The notes: generated by a model not told the origin, from the sequence alone. 20,733 nt of DNA from Planctomycetota bacterium (GCA_021780285.1 JAJXZA010000141.1:1-20733), one strand, 5' to 3'. Counted from the first letter of the stretch, positions 1 through 7,476 are shown. Numbers and translations: made by a program.

Positions 1-1
1 T

Positions 2-475
2 CAGTTGCCAATTGCTGCGCAAACGTGGCCTTTGATGGTGACGCCTCGACGCGTGCTTCGCGCGATCAGCGCAAAATCGCTCGCAGCGGTGCATGTGATG
101 GCCCTCTGGTACGCACCGATGAGCGGCCATTGGCAAACATTGCTGCAGGTGGCCGGCAAGCCTTGGCTGATGGAACGTGACGACAGGGCACGCGAAGTTA
201 AATGGTTTGCTCTGGCATCGCTGCCGAGCAAGCCTTATACCGATTGGCCGCAGCACAGTTCGTTTGTGATATTCATGGCTAACATCTTGCGCGACGTGAG
301 TCGTGGGCCGGTAGGTGCCATGACCCCGCGAAATTGGACGCTTGCAGAGAGAGCCCACCCGACGCTGCCGCTGGGGCGCATCCATCGCTATGCGTTTAAC
401 CCCTGGCTGGAGTTAGCCGCAACATTGGCCTTTCTTGCCGCTGCAGTTACCGGGGCCTGGCGCATTATTCGATAA
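2..475 (+). CDS. C-terminal fragment of an unidentified membrane protein, cut by the left edge
   Basis: The frame is open from the first bases of the window to a TAA at 473-475, so the true start lies outside; the first in-window start (TTG at 5) has no ribosome site and is probably internal. The last ~25 residues (NPWLELAATLAFLAAAVTGA, then WRIIR) form one hydrophobic span with a short positive tail. Before it lies a segment with SSFVIFMANILRDVS, which resembles the membrane-proximal part of BatA/aerotolerance-type von Willebrand or amidotransferase-like membrane proteins of planctomycetes. That resemblance is a weak impression, and no catalytic or metal-binding motif is visible in this fragment. 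The gene converges on panC and their 3' ends overlap by 11 bases, so no separate terminator fits between them. Coding status is supported by the smooth GC-rich frame and the C-terminal span; function is unknown. Confidence 0.55.
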   Translation, partial: QLPIAAQTWPLMVTPRRVLRAISAKSLAAVHVMALWYAPMSGHWQTLLQVAGKPWLMERDDRAREVKWFALASLPSKPYTDWPQHSSFVIFMANILRDVSRGPVGAMTPRNWTLAERAHPTLPLGRIHRYAFNPWLELAATLAFLAAAVTGAWRIIR

Positions 476-1316
476 GCATGTTGTCTATGAGCCTTGTGTT
501 GCCATTTTTAGCCGCTGCCAGAAGCACGCATGGCGGGTGTAGCGAGCCGCGCAATTCTGCCAGAGAAATGCAGTCGGCGGCGAGGGCATATTGTGTTTCC
601 AGACCGGCGGCATTGATACGCTGCCGCATGGCCGCGGATAGCTGAGCGGCATCGCTATTGGTATTGCGAATCTCTGCTGCGGCCCAGGCAAGCGTTTGAT
701 AGATAACCGGGGCGGCCGCCCGCTGCGGTTCAGTAAGGTAGCGATTGCGGCTGCTCATGGCCAGGCCATCAGCTTCGCGCACAGTCGGGGCCGTCACAAC
801 GCTTACAGGCAAATTAAAATCGCGCACCATACATCGTAAGATGGCCTGCTGCTGATAATCTTTCTGGCCCAGAATCAGATGCGTGGGTTGCACAATGGCG
901 AGCAGTTTAAGCACGACCGTGCATACGCCCGAAAAGTGTCCCGGGCGAATGGCTCCTTCAAGAATATCGCCCATGTACCCCGGGTTTATTGAAAGTTGAG
1001 TTTGGCCTGGCGGGTACATTTCGGTTGCTGCGGGAGTAAAGATAAAATCACACCCGCAGCGCTCACAAAGGGCAACATCATCGGCCAGAGTTCGCGGGTA
1101 ACGGGCAAAATCTTCGTGCGGGCCGAATTGCGTTGGATTGACAAAAATGGATACCACGACATGCCCGTCAGTGCCGGCAAGTTTTCGGGCTTGCGCGACC
1201 AATGCGCCGTGGCCGGCATGGAGAGCGCCCATGGTCGGCACGAATACACGCGGCCCTCGTGGCGACAAATGTGCCGCATGCGATCGCCAGGTTGCAATGG
1301 TGTTAAAAATCTGCAT
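465..1316 (-). CDS. panC: Pantothenate synthetase (pantoate--beta-alanine ligase)
   Basis: PanC condenses pantoate with beta-alanine using ATP, via a pantoyl-adenylate, to give pantothenate for coenzyme A. It is a cytosolic nucleotidyltransferase-fold enzyme. Visible family motifs, numbered from the ATG at 1316: VPTMGALHAGH (about 26-36), containing the HIGH-like His pair; SIFVNPTQF and the RYPRTL stretch; EGAIRPGHFSGV; GQKDYQQ; the KMSKS-like MSSRNRYLT; and the terminal RLIDN. The 283-residue length from 1316 matches the family and its first residues align with the start of E. coli PanC. An upstream in-frame ATG at 1355 would add 13 residues; neither start has a strong Shine-Dalgarno site, so the choice follows family length. 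It is the last gene of a minus-strand group after folK, 59 bases away. folK and panC are also neighbours in E. coli, which fits a shared cofactor operon. Confidence 0.95.
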   Translation of the reverse strand: MQIFNTIATWRSHAAHLSPRGPRVFVPTMGALHAGHGALVAQARKLAGTDGHVVVSIFVNPTQFGPHEDFARYPRTLADDVALCERCGCDFIFTPAATEMYPPGQTQLSINPGYMGDILEGAIRPGHFSGVCTVVLKLLAIVQPTHLILGQKDYQQQAILRCMVRDFNLPVSVVTAPTVREADGLAMSSRNRYLTEPQRAAAPVIYQTLAWAAAEIRNTNSDAAQLSAAMRQRINAAGLETQYALAADCISLAELRGSLHPPCVLLAAAKNGNTRLIDNMLIE

Positions 1317-1375
1317 AAAAACCCCGGTAGCCGCAGCTTCATCAGCGCTCGCCATTTGTCCTGCGAGCAGGATAA

Positions 1376-1861
1376 TTATGGCATCTTCCCCGGCGGCAGG
1401 TTGGCGAGCAAGTATGCAATTGTCTGATGCAGCTCGGGATGCAGCATATCGGGCGCCAGCTCCGCCAGCGGCGCCAGAGCAAATGCCCGCTCGTGCAAAT
1501 GCGGGTGCGGTATCCGCAAACCCGGTTCATTCACGATGGCATTGCCATAAAGCAGTATGTCCAGATCTATCAATCGCGGGCCGTGGCGGAGTTCGCGGCG
1601 GCGATCGCGGCCCAATGCATGCTCAATAGCAAGCAGTACGCTTAGCAGCCGGCGGGCATCGAGCGAGGTGTCAAGCAGGGCGGCTGCGTTGAGAAAGTGG
1701 GGCTGTCCGACAGGCCCGCCAACCGGGGCCGTTGTGTGATACTGCGATACTTTTAATAGGGTAATGCCCGGCTCGCGGCCAATCTGGGCCAGGGCGCCGT
1801 CTATGTTGGCCCGGCGGTCCTGCAGGTTACTTCCCAGCCCAATACAGGCAATATTATTCAT
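1376..1861 (-). CDS. folK: HPPK: 2-amino-4-hydroxy-6-hydroxymethyldihydropteridine diphosphokinase
   Basis: FolK transfers pyrophosphate from ATP to 6-hydroxymethyl-dihydropterin, the step before dihydropteroate synthase in folate synthesis. The 161-residue product begins with the typical IGLGSNLQDRRANI and carries the HPPK signature RHGPRLIDLDILLYG, whose Asp residues bind magnesium, followed by IPHPHLHERAFALAPL. The frame is open a further 77 codons upstream, but that part is antisense-like sequence within the preceding gene. The ATG at 1861 is chosen because it aligns with the family start. Its ATG overlaps the stop of the GT87-like gene as ATGA, so translation is probably coupled. panC follows downstream on the same strand. 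Length is normal and all diagnostic residues are present. Confidence 0.95.
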   Translation of the reverse strand: MNNIACIGLGSNLQDRRANIDGALAQIGREPGITLLKVSQYHTTAPVGGPVGQPHFLNAAALLDTSLDARRLLSVLLAIEHALGRDRRRELRHGPRLIDLDILLYGNAIVNEPGLRIPHPHLHERAFALAPLAELAPDMLHPELHQTIAYLLANLPPGKMP

Positions 1862-3201
1862 AGATGCTTCTCTGGCGACAAGACGGGTACTGCTGGCGGC
1901 TTGATGATCGAACCCTCGTCGGGATCGCGGCGCAATCCATCGCAAAGGATAACCAGCAACAGCAGCAGTGTTGCCCACAGCGAGACACCGATGGTCAGGA
2001 GCCAGCGGTGGCCGTCGGGGCCGAATAGCTTTCCAATATCTGTCGTCATAAACATCAAAAAGCCGGAAGTACTTAACGCGCCAATCGCCCATTTTCGCAA
2101 CGGCCTCGTTGTGGCTGGGTTAAATGCGATGATGCTGACTGCGGCAAGCGTAAAAATAAGCGTCACATAGTGCGGCACCCAGGTGCGGGGCGAGGCCAGA
2201 ACCATAAACGCGGCGATGGCGCCGATATCCAGCAGATAGCGCCGCGATTGAAGGCTTTTTAACGGCCGGCGCATCCACCACAGCCCAGTCAGCCCCATGG
2301 CCACCAGCAGCAACCGAATAATCCAGTCGCTGATTTTGCCGGGCAGGCTGACGATATTCACGTACACCGGGTACGGATGGGCCGTATGCTTATGCGACAC
2401 AAACGCCGGCACATGCCGCAGCAGACGCGACAAAAATGCCGATACCGACTGGCCAACGTAATAATCGAGCTTGGCATGAACAACAAATGGAACAATCATG
2501 ATGTGATACCACTGGCCAAGCCACGTCAGGTTCTGCCGCCAGCCGAAAAACAGTGCGGGTACAGGCAAAAGCCAAAGCACCAGCCCCAGCAGCATTGCCA
2601 GGGACAAAAGCCAGCGCCGACGAAATAAAAAATAGATCAAAAAAATGATCGGTGTGACTTTTACGCACACCGCCAGTGCCACCAGCAGTCCGGCGCATAT
2701 CTGCCACCGACGCGATGGTTGTTGCGCTGCCCATAGACCGGCTGCCAATGGCAATAGCATCAACAGGTTTGTTTGGCCCTCCTGCATATCGCCCAGCACC
2801 GGCCACAGCCACGTTGCGAGTATGAGTCCTACGGCCGCTGATCCCAGCGGTGTGCCGCTGTTGCGGGCGATATTTATGGCGCAAACCAGCACGCCTGCGG
2901 CAAAGATGAATTTGCACAACACCCATAAAAACTGTGCTGTTGGCGGGCTTACCCAGGTAAAGGGCTTGAACACCTCAAGTACGATTGGTGGGTTTGGGAA
3001 GGAGTCACCCTTGTAGTCGGCGCCATGATATAAAAATTGGGGCGTCATAATGAGCCAGCGGTCAAAATCATTGACTTCGGCTGTTTGTCGCAGCGCATCT
3101 TTTTTACTTTGGCGATGGGCTGCCTGAATGCCCGCCACAATGGTCATGATAAGCCCCGCCAGCGCTATGGCGATAAAAATGAAGCGATCGGCCTTGTTCA
3201 T
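1858..3201 (-). CDS. GT87-like (DUF2029) multi-pass membrane glycosyltransferase
   Basis: The 447-residue product is strongly hydrophobic, with about nine to eleven predicted membrane spans. The first is FIFIAIALAGLIMTIVAG right after a short positive N terminus. Its layout matches GT-C glycosyltransferases of the GT87/DUF2029 family, which use polyprenyl-phosphate sugars on the outer face of the inner membrane. An acidic first loop (NDFDRW, then YKGDSFPNPP) lies where these enzymes keep their catalytic acid, and a GDMQEGQTN loop and VKVTPIIFL also recall the family. The sugar and acceptor cannot be read from sequence. ATG 3201 is preferred over ATG 3240 because the hydrophobic span then starts naturally; neither has a strong ribosome site. 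It overlaps folK by 4 bases. The link to folate and pantothenate synthesis is probably only operon sharing. Confidence 0.82.
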   Translation of the reverse strand: MNKADRFIFIAIALAGLIMTIVAGIQAAHRQSKKDALRQTAEVNDFDRWLIMTPQFLYHGADYKGDSFPNPPIVLEVFKPFTWVSPPTAQFLWVLCKFIFAAGVLVCAINIARNSGTPLGSAAVGLILATWLWPVLGDMQEGQTNLLMLLPLAAGLWAAQQPSRRWQICAGLLVALAVCVKVTPIIFLIYFLFRRRWLLSLAMLLGLVLWLLPVPALFFGWRQNLTWLGQWYHIMIVPFVVHAKLDYYVGQSVSAFLSRLLRHVPAFVSHKHTAHPYPVYVNIVSLPGKISDWIIRLLLVAMGLTGLWWMRRPLKSLQSRRYLLDIGAIAAFMVLASPRTWVPHYVTLIFTLAAVSIIAFNPATTRPLRKWAIGALSTSGFLMFMTTDIGKLFGPDGHRWLLTIGVSLWATLLLLLVILCDGLRRDPDEGSIIKPPAVPVLSPEKHL

Positions 3202-3392
3202 GCAAGCTCGTTTCGATGAAGCGGCCGCCCGGGGCTGCATGCCCTTCGGGCTGTGGCGGCGTTTCTATGGTTGCAACCCGTGAAAACGGCCGCAGTCGCT
3301 CAATACCGCCCTCGACTTGTCGTTGGGAACCGTACTGCAATCAACGCCGTGTCTTTTTGAATGCTGGCGCGTATAGCCCCAGCCATATTCAT

Positions 3393-3422
3393 TGTATACC
3401 GCGATGGTGCCATCGCAGCCAA
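3393..3422 (-). promoter_or_regulatory. Candidate sigma70-type promoter with palindromic spacer, for GT87-folK-panC
   Basis: Read on the minus strand, a TTGGCT -35 (3417-3422) and a TATACA -10 (3393-3398) are separated by 18 bases. The spacer contains the perfect inverted repeat GCGATGGTGCCATCGC (3401-3416). Transcription would start near 3386, giving a leader of about 185 bases before the GT87-like start. Hexamer matches are moderate and this is a reading by eye, not a scored prediction. Confidence 0.35.
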
Positions 3423-3425
3423 TGC

Positions 3426-3440
3426 GCTGTATTTTACAGC
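3426..3440 (-). repeat. Small inverted repeat spanning the dapL stop codon
   Basis: GCTGTA and TACAGC form a perfect 6-base inverted repeat with a 3-base centre, and the TAA of dapL lies inside it. No U-tract follows on the minus strand, so it is not a standard intrinsic terminator. It could protect the 3' end of the message or be chance. Confidence 0.35.
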
Positions 3441-4600
3441 TTTAGTCTTCCGATGCGATCAACAGCTTCGCAGATTCGCTTTTCATCTACCGTAAGGGCC
3501 ATGCGCAAATACCCCTCGCCCGCGGGGCCAAAGCCACCGCCCGGCACGGTCACAACATAGGCTTCATCTATAAGCCGGGCGCATAAATCCATCGAAGGCA
3601 TGCCGGCCGGGGTATTCACCCAGCAGAAGAAGCCAGCGGCAGGCTTACGGAACTTCCATCCCAGGCTGGTAAGACCGTTGTACAGCGCATCGCGGCGCTT
3701 GCGGTAAATATCCATCTGATGCTTTACATCAGGATGGTCGTAATGCTCCAAGGCAACCTTGCCCGCCACCTGAATGGCGTTAAATTGCCCGCTGTCTACA
3801 TTGCCTTTGACCTGCCCCAATGCCGCGATTACCGCCGGGTTGCCTGTCGCCCAGCCGATGCGCCAGCCCGTCATGTTAAAACTCTTGGAGAGCGAGTGAA
3901 ACTCGATGGCAACATCCACCGCACCGGGGATTTCCAGAATGCTGTGAGGAGCTTCATCAAAATAAACCTCGCCATAGGCCAAGTCGTTGGCAATAACCCA
4001 GTTGTACTCTTTGGCCATGGCGAGAGCTTTTTGATAAAAGCTCAGCGGGGCTGTCGCGGCGGTTGGATTGTTGGGGTAATTGAGCCACAGCAGCTTGGCC
4101 TGGCGGCGAATGTCTTCGGGTATCGCATCCAGGTCCGGCAGGAAGTCGTTGCTTTCGCGGAGCGGCATGGTGTAAACCCGACCGCCGGCAAAACCCGCTC
4201 CGGTGGCATATACCGGATAGCCCGGCTGCGGGACCAGCACAACATCGCCCGGATTGACCACGGCCAGCGGCAGATGCGCGATGCCATCTTTGGAGCCGAT
4301 GGTGGTAAGCACCTGTTTGTCGCAGTCTACCGTCACGCCAAACCGCTTGTGCATGAAGGCACCTGCCGCCTGACGAAAGGCCGGCACGCCTTCATCAAAC
4401 GGATAACGGTGATTTTTAGGATCGTAAATGGCCTTGGCCATCTCATCAATAATAAACTTGTGCGTAGGCAGGTCAGGGTCGCCTACGCCAAGGTTGATGA
4501 CATCTTTGCCGGCAGCGAGGAGCGCCCGCTTTTTTTTATCTATTTCGATAAATAAATACGGGGGCAGCGCCGCCAGACGCTGCGATTTTACAAAGCTCAC
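3434..4600 (-). CDS. dapL: LL-diaminopimelate aminotransferase (DapL-like class I/II aminotransferase)
   Basis: This is a 388-residue fold-type I PLP enzyme. DapL converts tetrahydrodipicolinate directly to LL-diaminopimelate with glutamate as donor, feeding lysine and peptidoglycan synthesis. Motifs seen: VINLGVGDPDLPT near the N terminus (33-45), YPFDEGVPAFRQA (66-78), NYPNNPT (174-180), the PLP-contacting Asp206 and Tyr209, the Schiff-base Lys239 in HSLSKSFNMTGWR and the substrate-carboxylate Arg region GWRIGW (245-250). PYLFIEIDKKK at the N terminus is typical of DapL-type proteins. The start is GTG at 4600, with AGGAG eight bases upstream, and overlaps the stop of the class V aminotransferase as GTGA. 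Related class I aminotransferases (aspartate, alanine, aromatic) look similar, so specificity is inferred; DapL is favoured by motif style and length. Confidence 0.88.
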   Translation of the reverse strand: MSFVKSQRLAALPPYLFIEIDKKKRALLAAGKDVINLGVGDPDLPTHKFIIDEMAKAIYDPKNHRYPFDEGVPAFRQAAGAFMHKRFGVTVDCDKQVLTTIGSKDGIAHLPLAVVNPGDVVLVPQPGYPVYATGAGFAGGRVYTMPLRESNDFLPDLDAIPEDIRRQAKLLWLNYPNNPTAATAPLSFYQKALAMAKEYNWVIANDLAYGEVYFDEAPHSILEIPGAVDVAIEFHSLSKSFNMTGWRIGWATGNPAVIAALGQVKGNVDSGQFNAIQVAGKVALEHYDHPDVKHQMDIYRKRRDALYNGLTSLGWKFRKPAAGFFCWVNTPAGMPSMDLCARLIDEAYVVTVPGGGFGPAGEGYLRMALTVDEKRICEAVDRIGRLKL

Positions 4601-5730
4601 TTGGCAAGCTCCTGATGGGCGGCCGCCACGCCGGCTCCAAAATTAAACGTGTGGCCCTGTTGCCGCAGCACAATTTCCAAAGCGCTGATGACGCCCAGAG
4701 TGTCTATGGCATCCACATAGCCCATATGGCTGATGCGGAAAATTTTGCCTTCCATAGAGCCTTGCCCGGCGGCAATATGAATATTGAATTCCTTGCGCAA
4801 CGCGCCGCGGAACGTCTTGTCGTCAAAGCCTGCCGGGTAGTGAATGCCCGTGACCGAATCGGCTGGATTGTTCGAGAACACCTTAAGCCCCATGGCGACC
4901 GCCGCAGCGCGGGTTGCGCGGGCCAGTTTGCTGGTGCGCTTCCAGACGTTTTCGATGCCTTCCTGCGTGATCATCTCCAGTGCCTTGTGCAACCCGCGCA
5001 CCAGCGTAACCGCCGGCGTCCAGGGGACGTCGTTGGCCGCGAGGCTCTTGAGATAGTGCGGCAGGCTCAAGTAAAGGTTTGGCTGGTTGACAGTTTCTAC
5101 TTTTTTGCGGGCCTTTTCCGACACGCTTAAAAAACCCAGGCCCGGCGGCAGCATCAGGGCCTTCTGCGAGCCGGTCACCAGAATATCCACGCCCCATTCA
5201 TCAGGCTTTACTGGAATGGCTCCCACGCTGGTAATGCCATCCACGAGCAAAACGGCTTCGGTCTTGCGAACATGGCCAGCGATTTTTTCGAGGTCGTTGA
5301 CCGTGCAGGCGCTGGTTTCGCTGTGGCACATTGTAACGGCATCGTAGCTTTTACCCTTGAGCGCTTCGGCAACCTGTTCGGGCGGCACGGCATTGCCGTA
5401 CTCGGCTTTAAGAATGGTTACGTCGCACTTATTGCGCTGGGCAATGGTCACCCATCGCTCGGCAAACTTGCCGTTGGAAAGCGCCAGCACCTTGCCGCCC
5501 TGCGGAATGGTGTTAATCATCGCGCATTCGTAGGCGGCGGTGCCGCTGCCCGCAATGGTTACCACCGGATTTTTCGTTTGAAATACCTCCGGCAGAAGCT
5601 TGTTGACCGCTGCAAAAAGGTCTTTGTAGGCCTGTGTGCGGTGATGAAACACCGGCTTGGCCATTTCAATAAGCACATCTTCAGGTACGCTGGTGGGGCC
5701 GGGGGTAAAAAGTCGCATACGGTTAGGCAT
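4597..5730 (-). CDS. Class V aminotransferase, alanine/serine--glyoxylate type
   Basis: The 377-residue product belongs to the alanine-glyoxylate/serine-glyoxylate aminotransferase family, PLP enzymes that move amino groups between alanine or serine and glyoxylate. It begins with the family hallmark RLFTPGPTSVPEDV, followed by HHRTQAYKDLF, GSGTAAYE, the cofactor-binding VLLVDGITSVGA (Asp at about 164) and the Schiff-base Lys at about 190 in VTGSQKALMLPPGL. The frame is open further upstream, but ATG 5730 has GGAGT five bases before it and matches the family start; ATG 5718 would remove only four residues. It is the first gene of a pair with dapL (GTGA overlap). The substrate pair is not certain, since some relatives are annotated as phosphoserine or purine-linked aminotransferases. 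Confidence 0.92.
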   Translation of the reverse strand: MPNRMRLFTPGPTSVPEDVLIEMAKPVFHHRTQAYKDLFAAVNKLLPEVFQTKNPVVTIAGSGTAAYECAMINTIPQGGKVLALSNGKFAERWVTIAQRNKCDVTILKAEYGNAVPPEQVAEALKGKSYDAVTMCHSETSACTVNDLEKIAGHVRKTEAVLLVDGITSVGAIPVKPDEWGVDILVTGSQKALMLPPGLGFLSVSEKARKKVETVNQPNLYLSLPHYLKSLAANDVPWTPAVTLVRGLHKALEMITQEGIENVWKRTSKLARATRAAAVAMGLKVFSNNPADSVTGIHYPAGFDDKTFRGALRKEFNIHIAAGQGSMEGKIFRISHMGYVDAIDTLGVISALEIVLRQQGHTFNFGAGVAAAHQELAK

Positions 5731-5769
5731 AAGGGACTCCGTTAAAAATTTCACAGGCGGCAAGACGTC

Positions 5770-5799
5770 TCTATATTCAACCGATCCTGCCGCAAACAA
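5770..5799 (-). promoter_or_regulatory. Candidate promoter for the class V aminotransferase-dapL pair
   Basis: On the minus strand, TTGTTT (5794-5799) and TATAGA (5770-5775) are spaced by 18 bases. This puts a transcription start near 5763 and gives a leader of roughly 33 bases before ATG 5730 with its good GGAGT site. The hexamers are fair matches to a housekeeping promoter, judged by eye only. The rest of the 5731-5921 spacer shows nothing else clear. Confidence 0.38.
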
Positions 5800-5921
5800 C
5801 AGCGAGCCAATATAAACGAATTTCGCCGAATCGAAAACCCATGCAAAGGTGGTTTGCCGACTTTGCGACTGAGGCAATAACAAGTGAGGTTTTATCTAAG
5901 TATATTTGGGCGTCACGTTGG

Positions 5922-6209
5922 CTATCCTTCGATCGCTATGACCTGCTTTATCTCCGGTACGGCGTCGCGAATTTTTCGCTCGACGCCAAGTTTGAGCGTG
6001 GCTTCAGAGCTTGGGCAGCCGATGCACGCCCCCAGCAGGCGGATGGACACCACCCCTTCCGGCGAGATATCAACCAGTTGAATATCGCCGCCATCCCATT
6101 GAATGCTGGGGCGCAGCGTGGCAAGCACCCGCTGAACCCGCTCGTTAACAGTGGGGGGGGGGAGTTGCTCCAGAGGAGTAGCCGCAACAAGTTTATCAGG
6201 CATAGTCAT
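5922..6209 (-). CDS. Nfu/NifU C-terminal-domain Fe-S cluster scaffold protein
   Basis: This 95-residue protein is a stand-alone NifU C-terminal (Nfu-type) domain, which holds a [4Fe-4S] cluster between subunits of a dimer and delivers it to apo-enzymes. The domain spans about 22-93: VNERVQRVLATLRPSIQWDGGDIQLVD, here split by the family's WDGGD turn, then the cluster motif GACIGCPSS (Cys62 and Cys65) and the KLGVERKIRDAVPEI helix. ATG 6209 is chosen; ATG 6203 would shorten it by two residues. The N-terminal tail encodes Pro-Pro-Pro through a run of ten C on the coding strand (6153-6162), a potential slippage site upstream of the functional domain. It follows the LigD-like gene by 17 bases on the same strand. 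Local clients could include QueG, an Fe-S enzyme in this window, but nothing links them directly. Confidence 0.9.
   Translation of the reverse strand: MTMPDKLVAATPLEQLPPPTVNERVQRVLATLRPSIQWDGGDIQLVDISPEGVVSIRLLGACIGCPSSEATLKLGVERKIRDAVPEIKQVIAIEG
6153..6162 (-). repeat. Ten-base homopolymer (poly-C on the coding strand) inside nfu
   Basis: The plus strand shows ten consecutive G. On the minus strand this encodes the end of a Leu codon and three Pro codons near residues 16-19 of the Nfu protein. A one-base length change would shift the frame before the Fe-S domain. Confidence 0.9.
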
Positions 6210-6226
6210 ATCATCTCATATACCAA

Positions 6227-6724
6227 TCATGGAGTATAGACGCCCGGATTCTGCGATTCAATGTGAAGAGTCCAGCCATGACCGTGATCTTCGAGCGTGT
6301 AGCGAAGGGGTGGGGTGTTTGGCCCCGACGATAATAGCGCTGCGCAATAATGTTCGCTTGATTTTAGCCAGCGCAGCAGCCCCGTTTGCACCTGCCGCAC
6401 TTCGCCGCGGTTGTTGCTGATGGGGCCGCTGTAATCAAGATAGATACGGCGATGATTGGGCAGGCGCACAACTGGAATCGAGCCGTGCGTTTGGCAGGCT
6501 TGGAGCCATTGCTCCGGCGGCAGGTTGATTTTCCAGGTGGCCAGGAGTTGATCTGGCGCTTGTTCCAGCAGAAGGTCCCAGTGTGACTGAGCTGCAACAG
6601 TATGCTCCAAAATGGCATATCGGAGCGTATTTGGGGTAACATTGGCGGCTGCCGTCGGCTGGCTGATGCTGTCGGCGGCGTGTTGCGGCGGGTGGTCGGG
6701 TGCTGTGTAGTCTTGCCAAACCAT
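6227..6724 (-). CDS. Stand-alone LigD 3'-phosphoesterase-like domain protein
   Basis: The 165-residue product has, after a low-complexity N terminus of about 33 residues, a domain resembling the 3'-phosphoesterase (PE) module of the end-joining ligase LigD. Matches are LRYAILEH (His41, like the first catalytic His), HWDLLLE (48-54, like HYDFRLE of LigD, with Asp50 kept), LATWK and RLPNHRRIYLDYSGPI (His91, like the DHPLDY His). The Arg found in HYDxRLE, needed for phosphatase activity in Pseudomonas LigD, is Leu52 here, and the Gly-rich EGEYGAG loop is absent. No ligase or polymerase domain and no ku gene are nearby. Many planctomycetes encode such lone proteins, often named DNA polymerase ligase N-terminal domain proteins; their function is not established. 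The start at 6724 lacks a strong ribosome site. The gene precedes nfu by 17 bases. Confidence 0.72.
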   Translation of the reverse strand: MVWQDYTAPDHPPQHAADSISQPTAAANVTPNTLRYAILEHTVAAQSHWDLLLEQAPDQLLATWKINLPPEQWLQACQTHGSIPVVRLPNHRRIYLDYSGPISNNRGEVRQVQTGLLRWLKSSEHYCAALLSSGPNTPPLRYTLEDHGHGWTLHIESQNPGVYTP

Positions 6725-6777
6725 ATCAGGATGATACCATCAGTGGAAGCAAGGCGGTTATTTTGCTGGAGTTTTGC

Positions 6778-7476
6778 ATGAATCGTATGGTTGGTTTTTC
6801 GCTGTCGTCCCCGGTTGGCCGAGTATTGAACGCGGCTCGTGTGCCTGCGAGCGTGTTGGTGCTGCTGGCCAGTGTGGTTTTGGGCGGCTGCCAAAGTCAG
6901 GAAGTTAAGCTGCGCGACCAGGGGCTGATGCTGTACAATCAGAATCATTACAATGCGGCTTTAGATAAGTTTAATGCGGCTTTGAAGGCAGATCCGTCCG
7001 AGCCGCGGGCCAACTATTATGCGGGTGCCGCTGCGTATAAACTGCACAAGTATGACCTTGCGGCCATGTACTACCGGGTGGCGGCCACGCGCGATCCCAA
7101 TTACGGCCATGTGCAAACCGACTTGGCGCGGGCCCTGATTAAGGCAGGCAAACCCAACGAAGCGATGAACCTGCTGGAAAGCCGCGCCAATTACACCCAG
7201 AACCCGGCAGATCGGTTGCGGGTAGCGCGGTTTTATGTGCGGCTTGGCGACCTTGACGATGCCCGCACCAGCTACGAGAAAGCTGTGCAGCTTGCACCGA
7301 CGAACGTGCCGCTGCTGCTGGAGGCGGCGCACTTTTTTGACCGCATCGGCCAGAAAGACCATGCCGCACAACTTTATAAGCAGGTGTATCGAATTGCTCC
7401 GCAGACCCCGGGTTTGGTGCAGGATATGCAGCGCGACGGCGCGGATATTTCAGATGCCCTGCCGCCGCAGCAATAA
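6778..7476 (+). CDS. TPR-repeat lipoprotein
   Basis: The 232-residue product starts with a positive N terminus and a hydrophobic stretch ending in the lipobox-like LGGC (Cys38 of VVLGGCQSQ), so it is probably lipid-anchored in the periplasm or outer membrane. Then come about five tetratricopeptide-like repeats (about 45-215), for example GLMLYNQNHYNAALDKFNAA with LKADP, AAYKLHKYDLAAMYYRVA, RFYVRLGDLDDARTSYEKA and AHFFDRIGQKDHAAQLYKQV, each with the usual small and large hydrophobic pattern and trailing Pro. TPRs mediate protein-protein contact, and the partner is unknown. ATG 6778 is used because GGAG lies seven bases upstream and the signal peptide begins properly there; the open frame to 6700 would enter the divergent gene. 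It is 53 bases from the start of the LigD-like gene on the other strand. Confidence 0.85.
   Translation: MNRMVGFSLSSPVGRVLNAARVPASVLVLLASVVLGGCQSQEVKLRDQGLMLYNQNHYNAALDKFNAALKADPSEPRANYYAGAAAYKLHKYDLAAMYYRVAATRDPNYGHVQTDLARALIKAGKPNEAMNLLESRANYTQNPADRLRVARFYVRLGDLDDARTSYEKAVQLAPTNVPLLLEAAHFFDRIGQKDHAAQLYKQVYRIAPQTPGLVQDMQRDGADISDALPPQQ

Noticed and set aside
3719..4555. 278-codon plus-strand frame
   Set aside because: Shadow of dapL on the other strand; dapL motifs are unambiguous.
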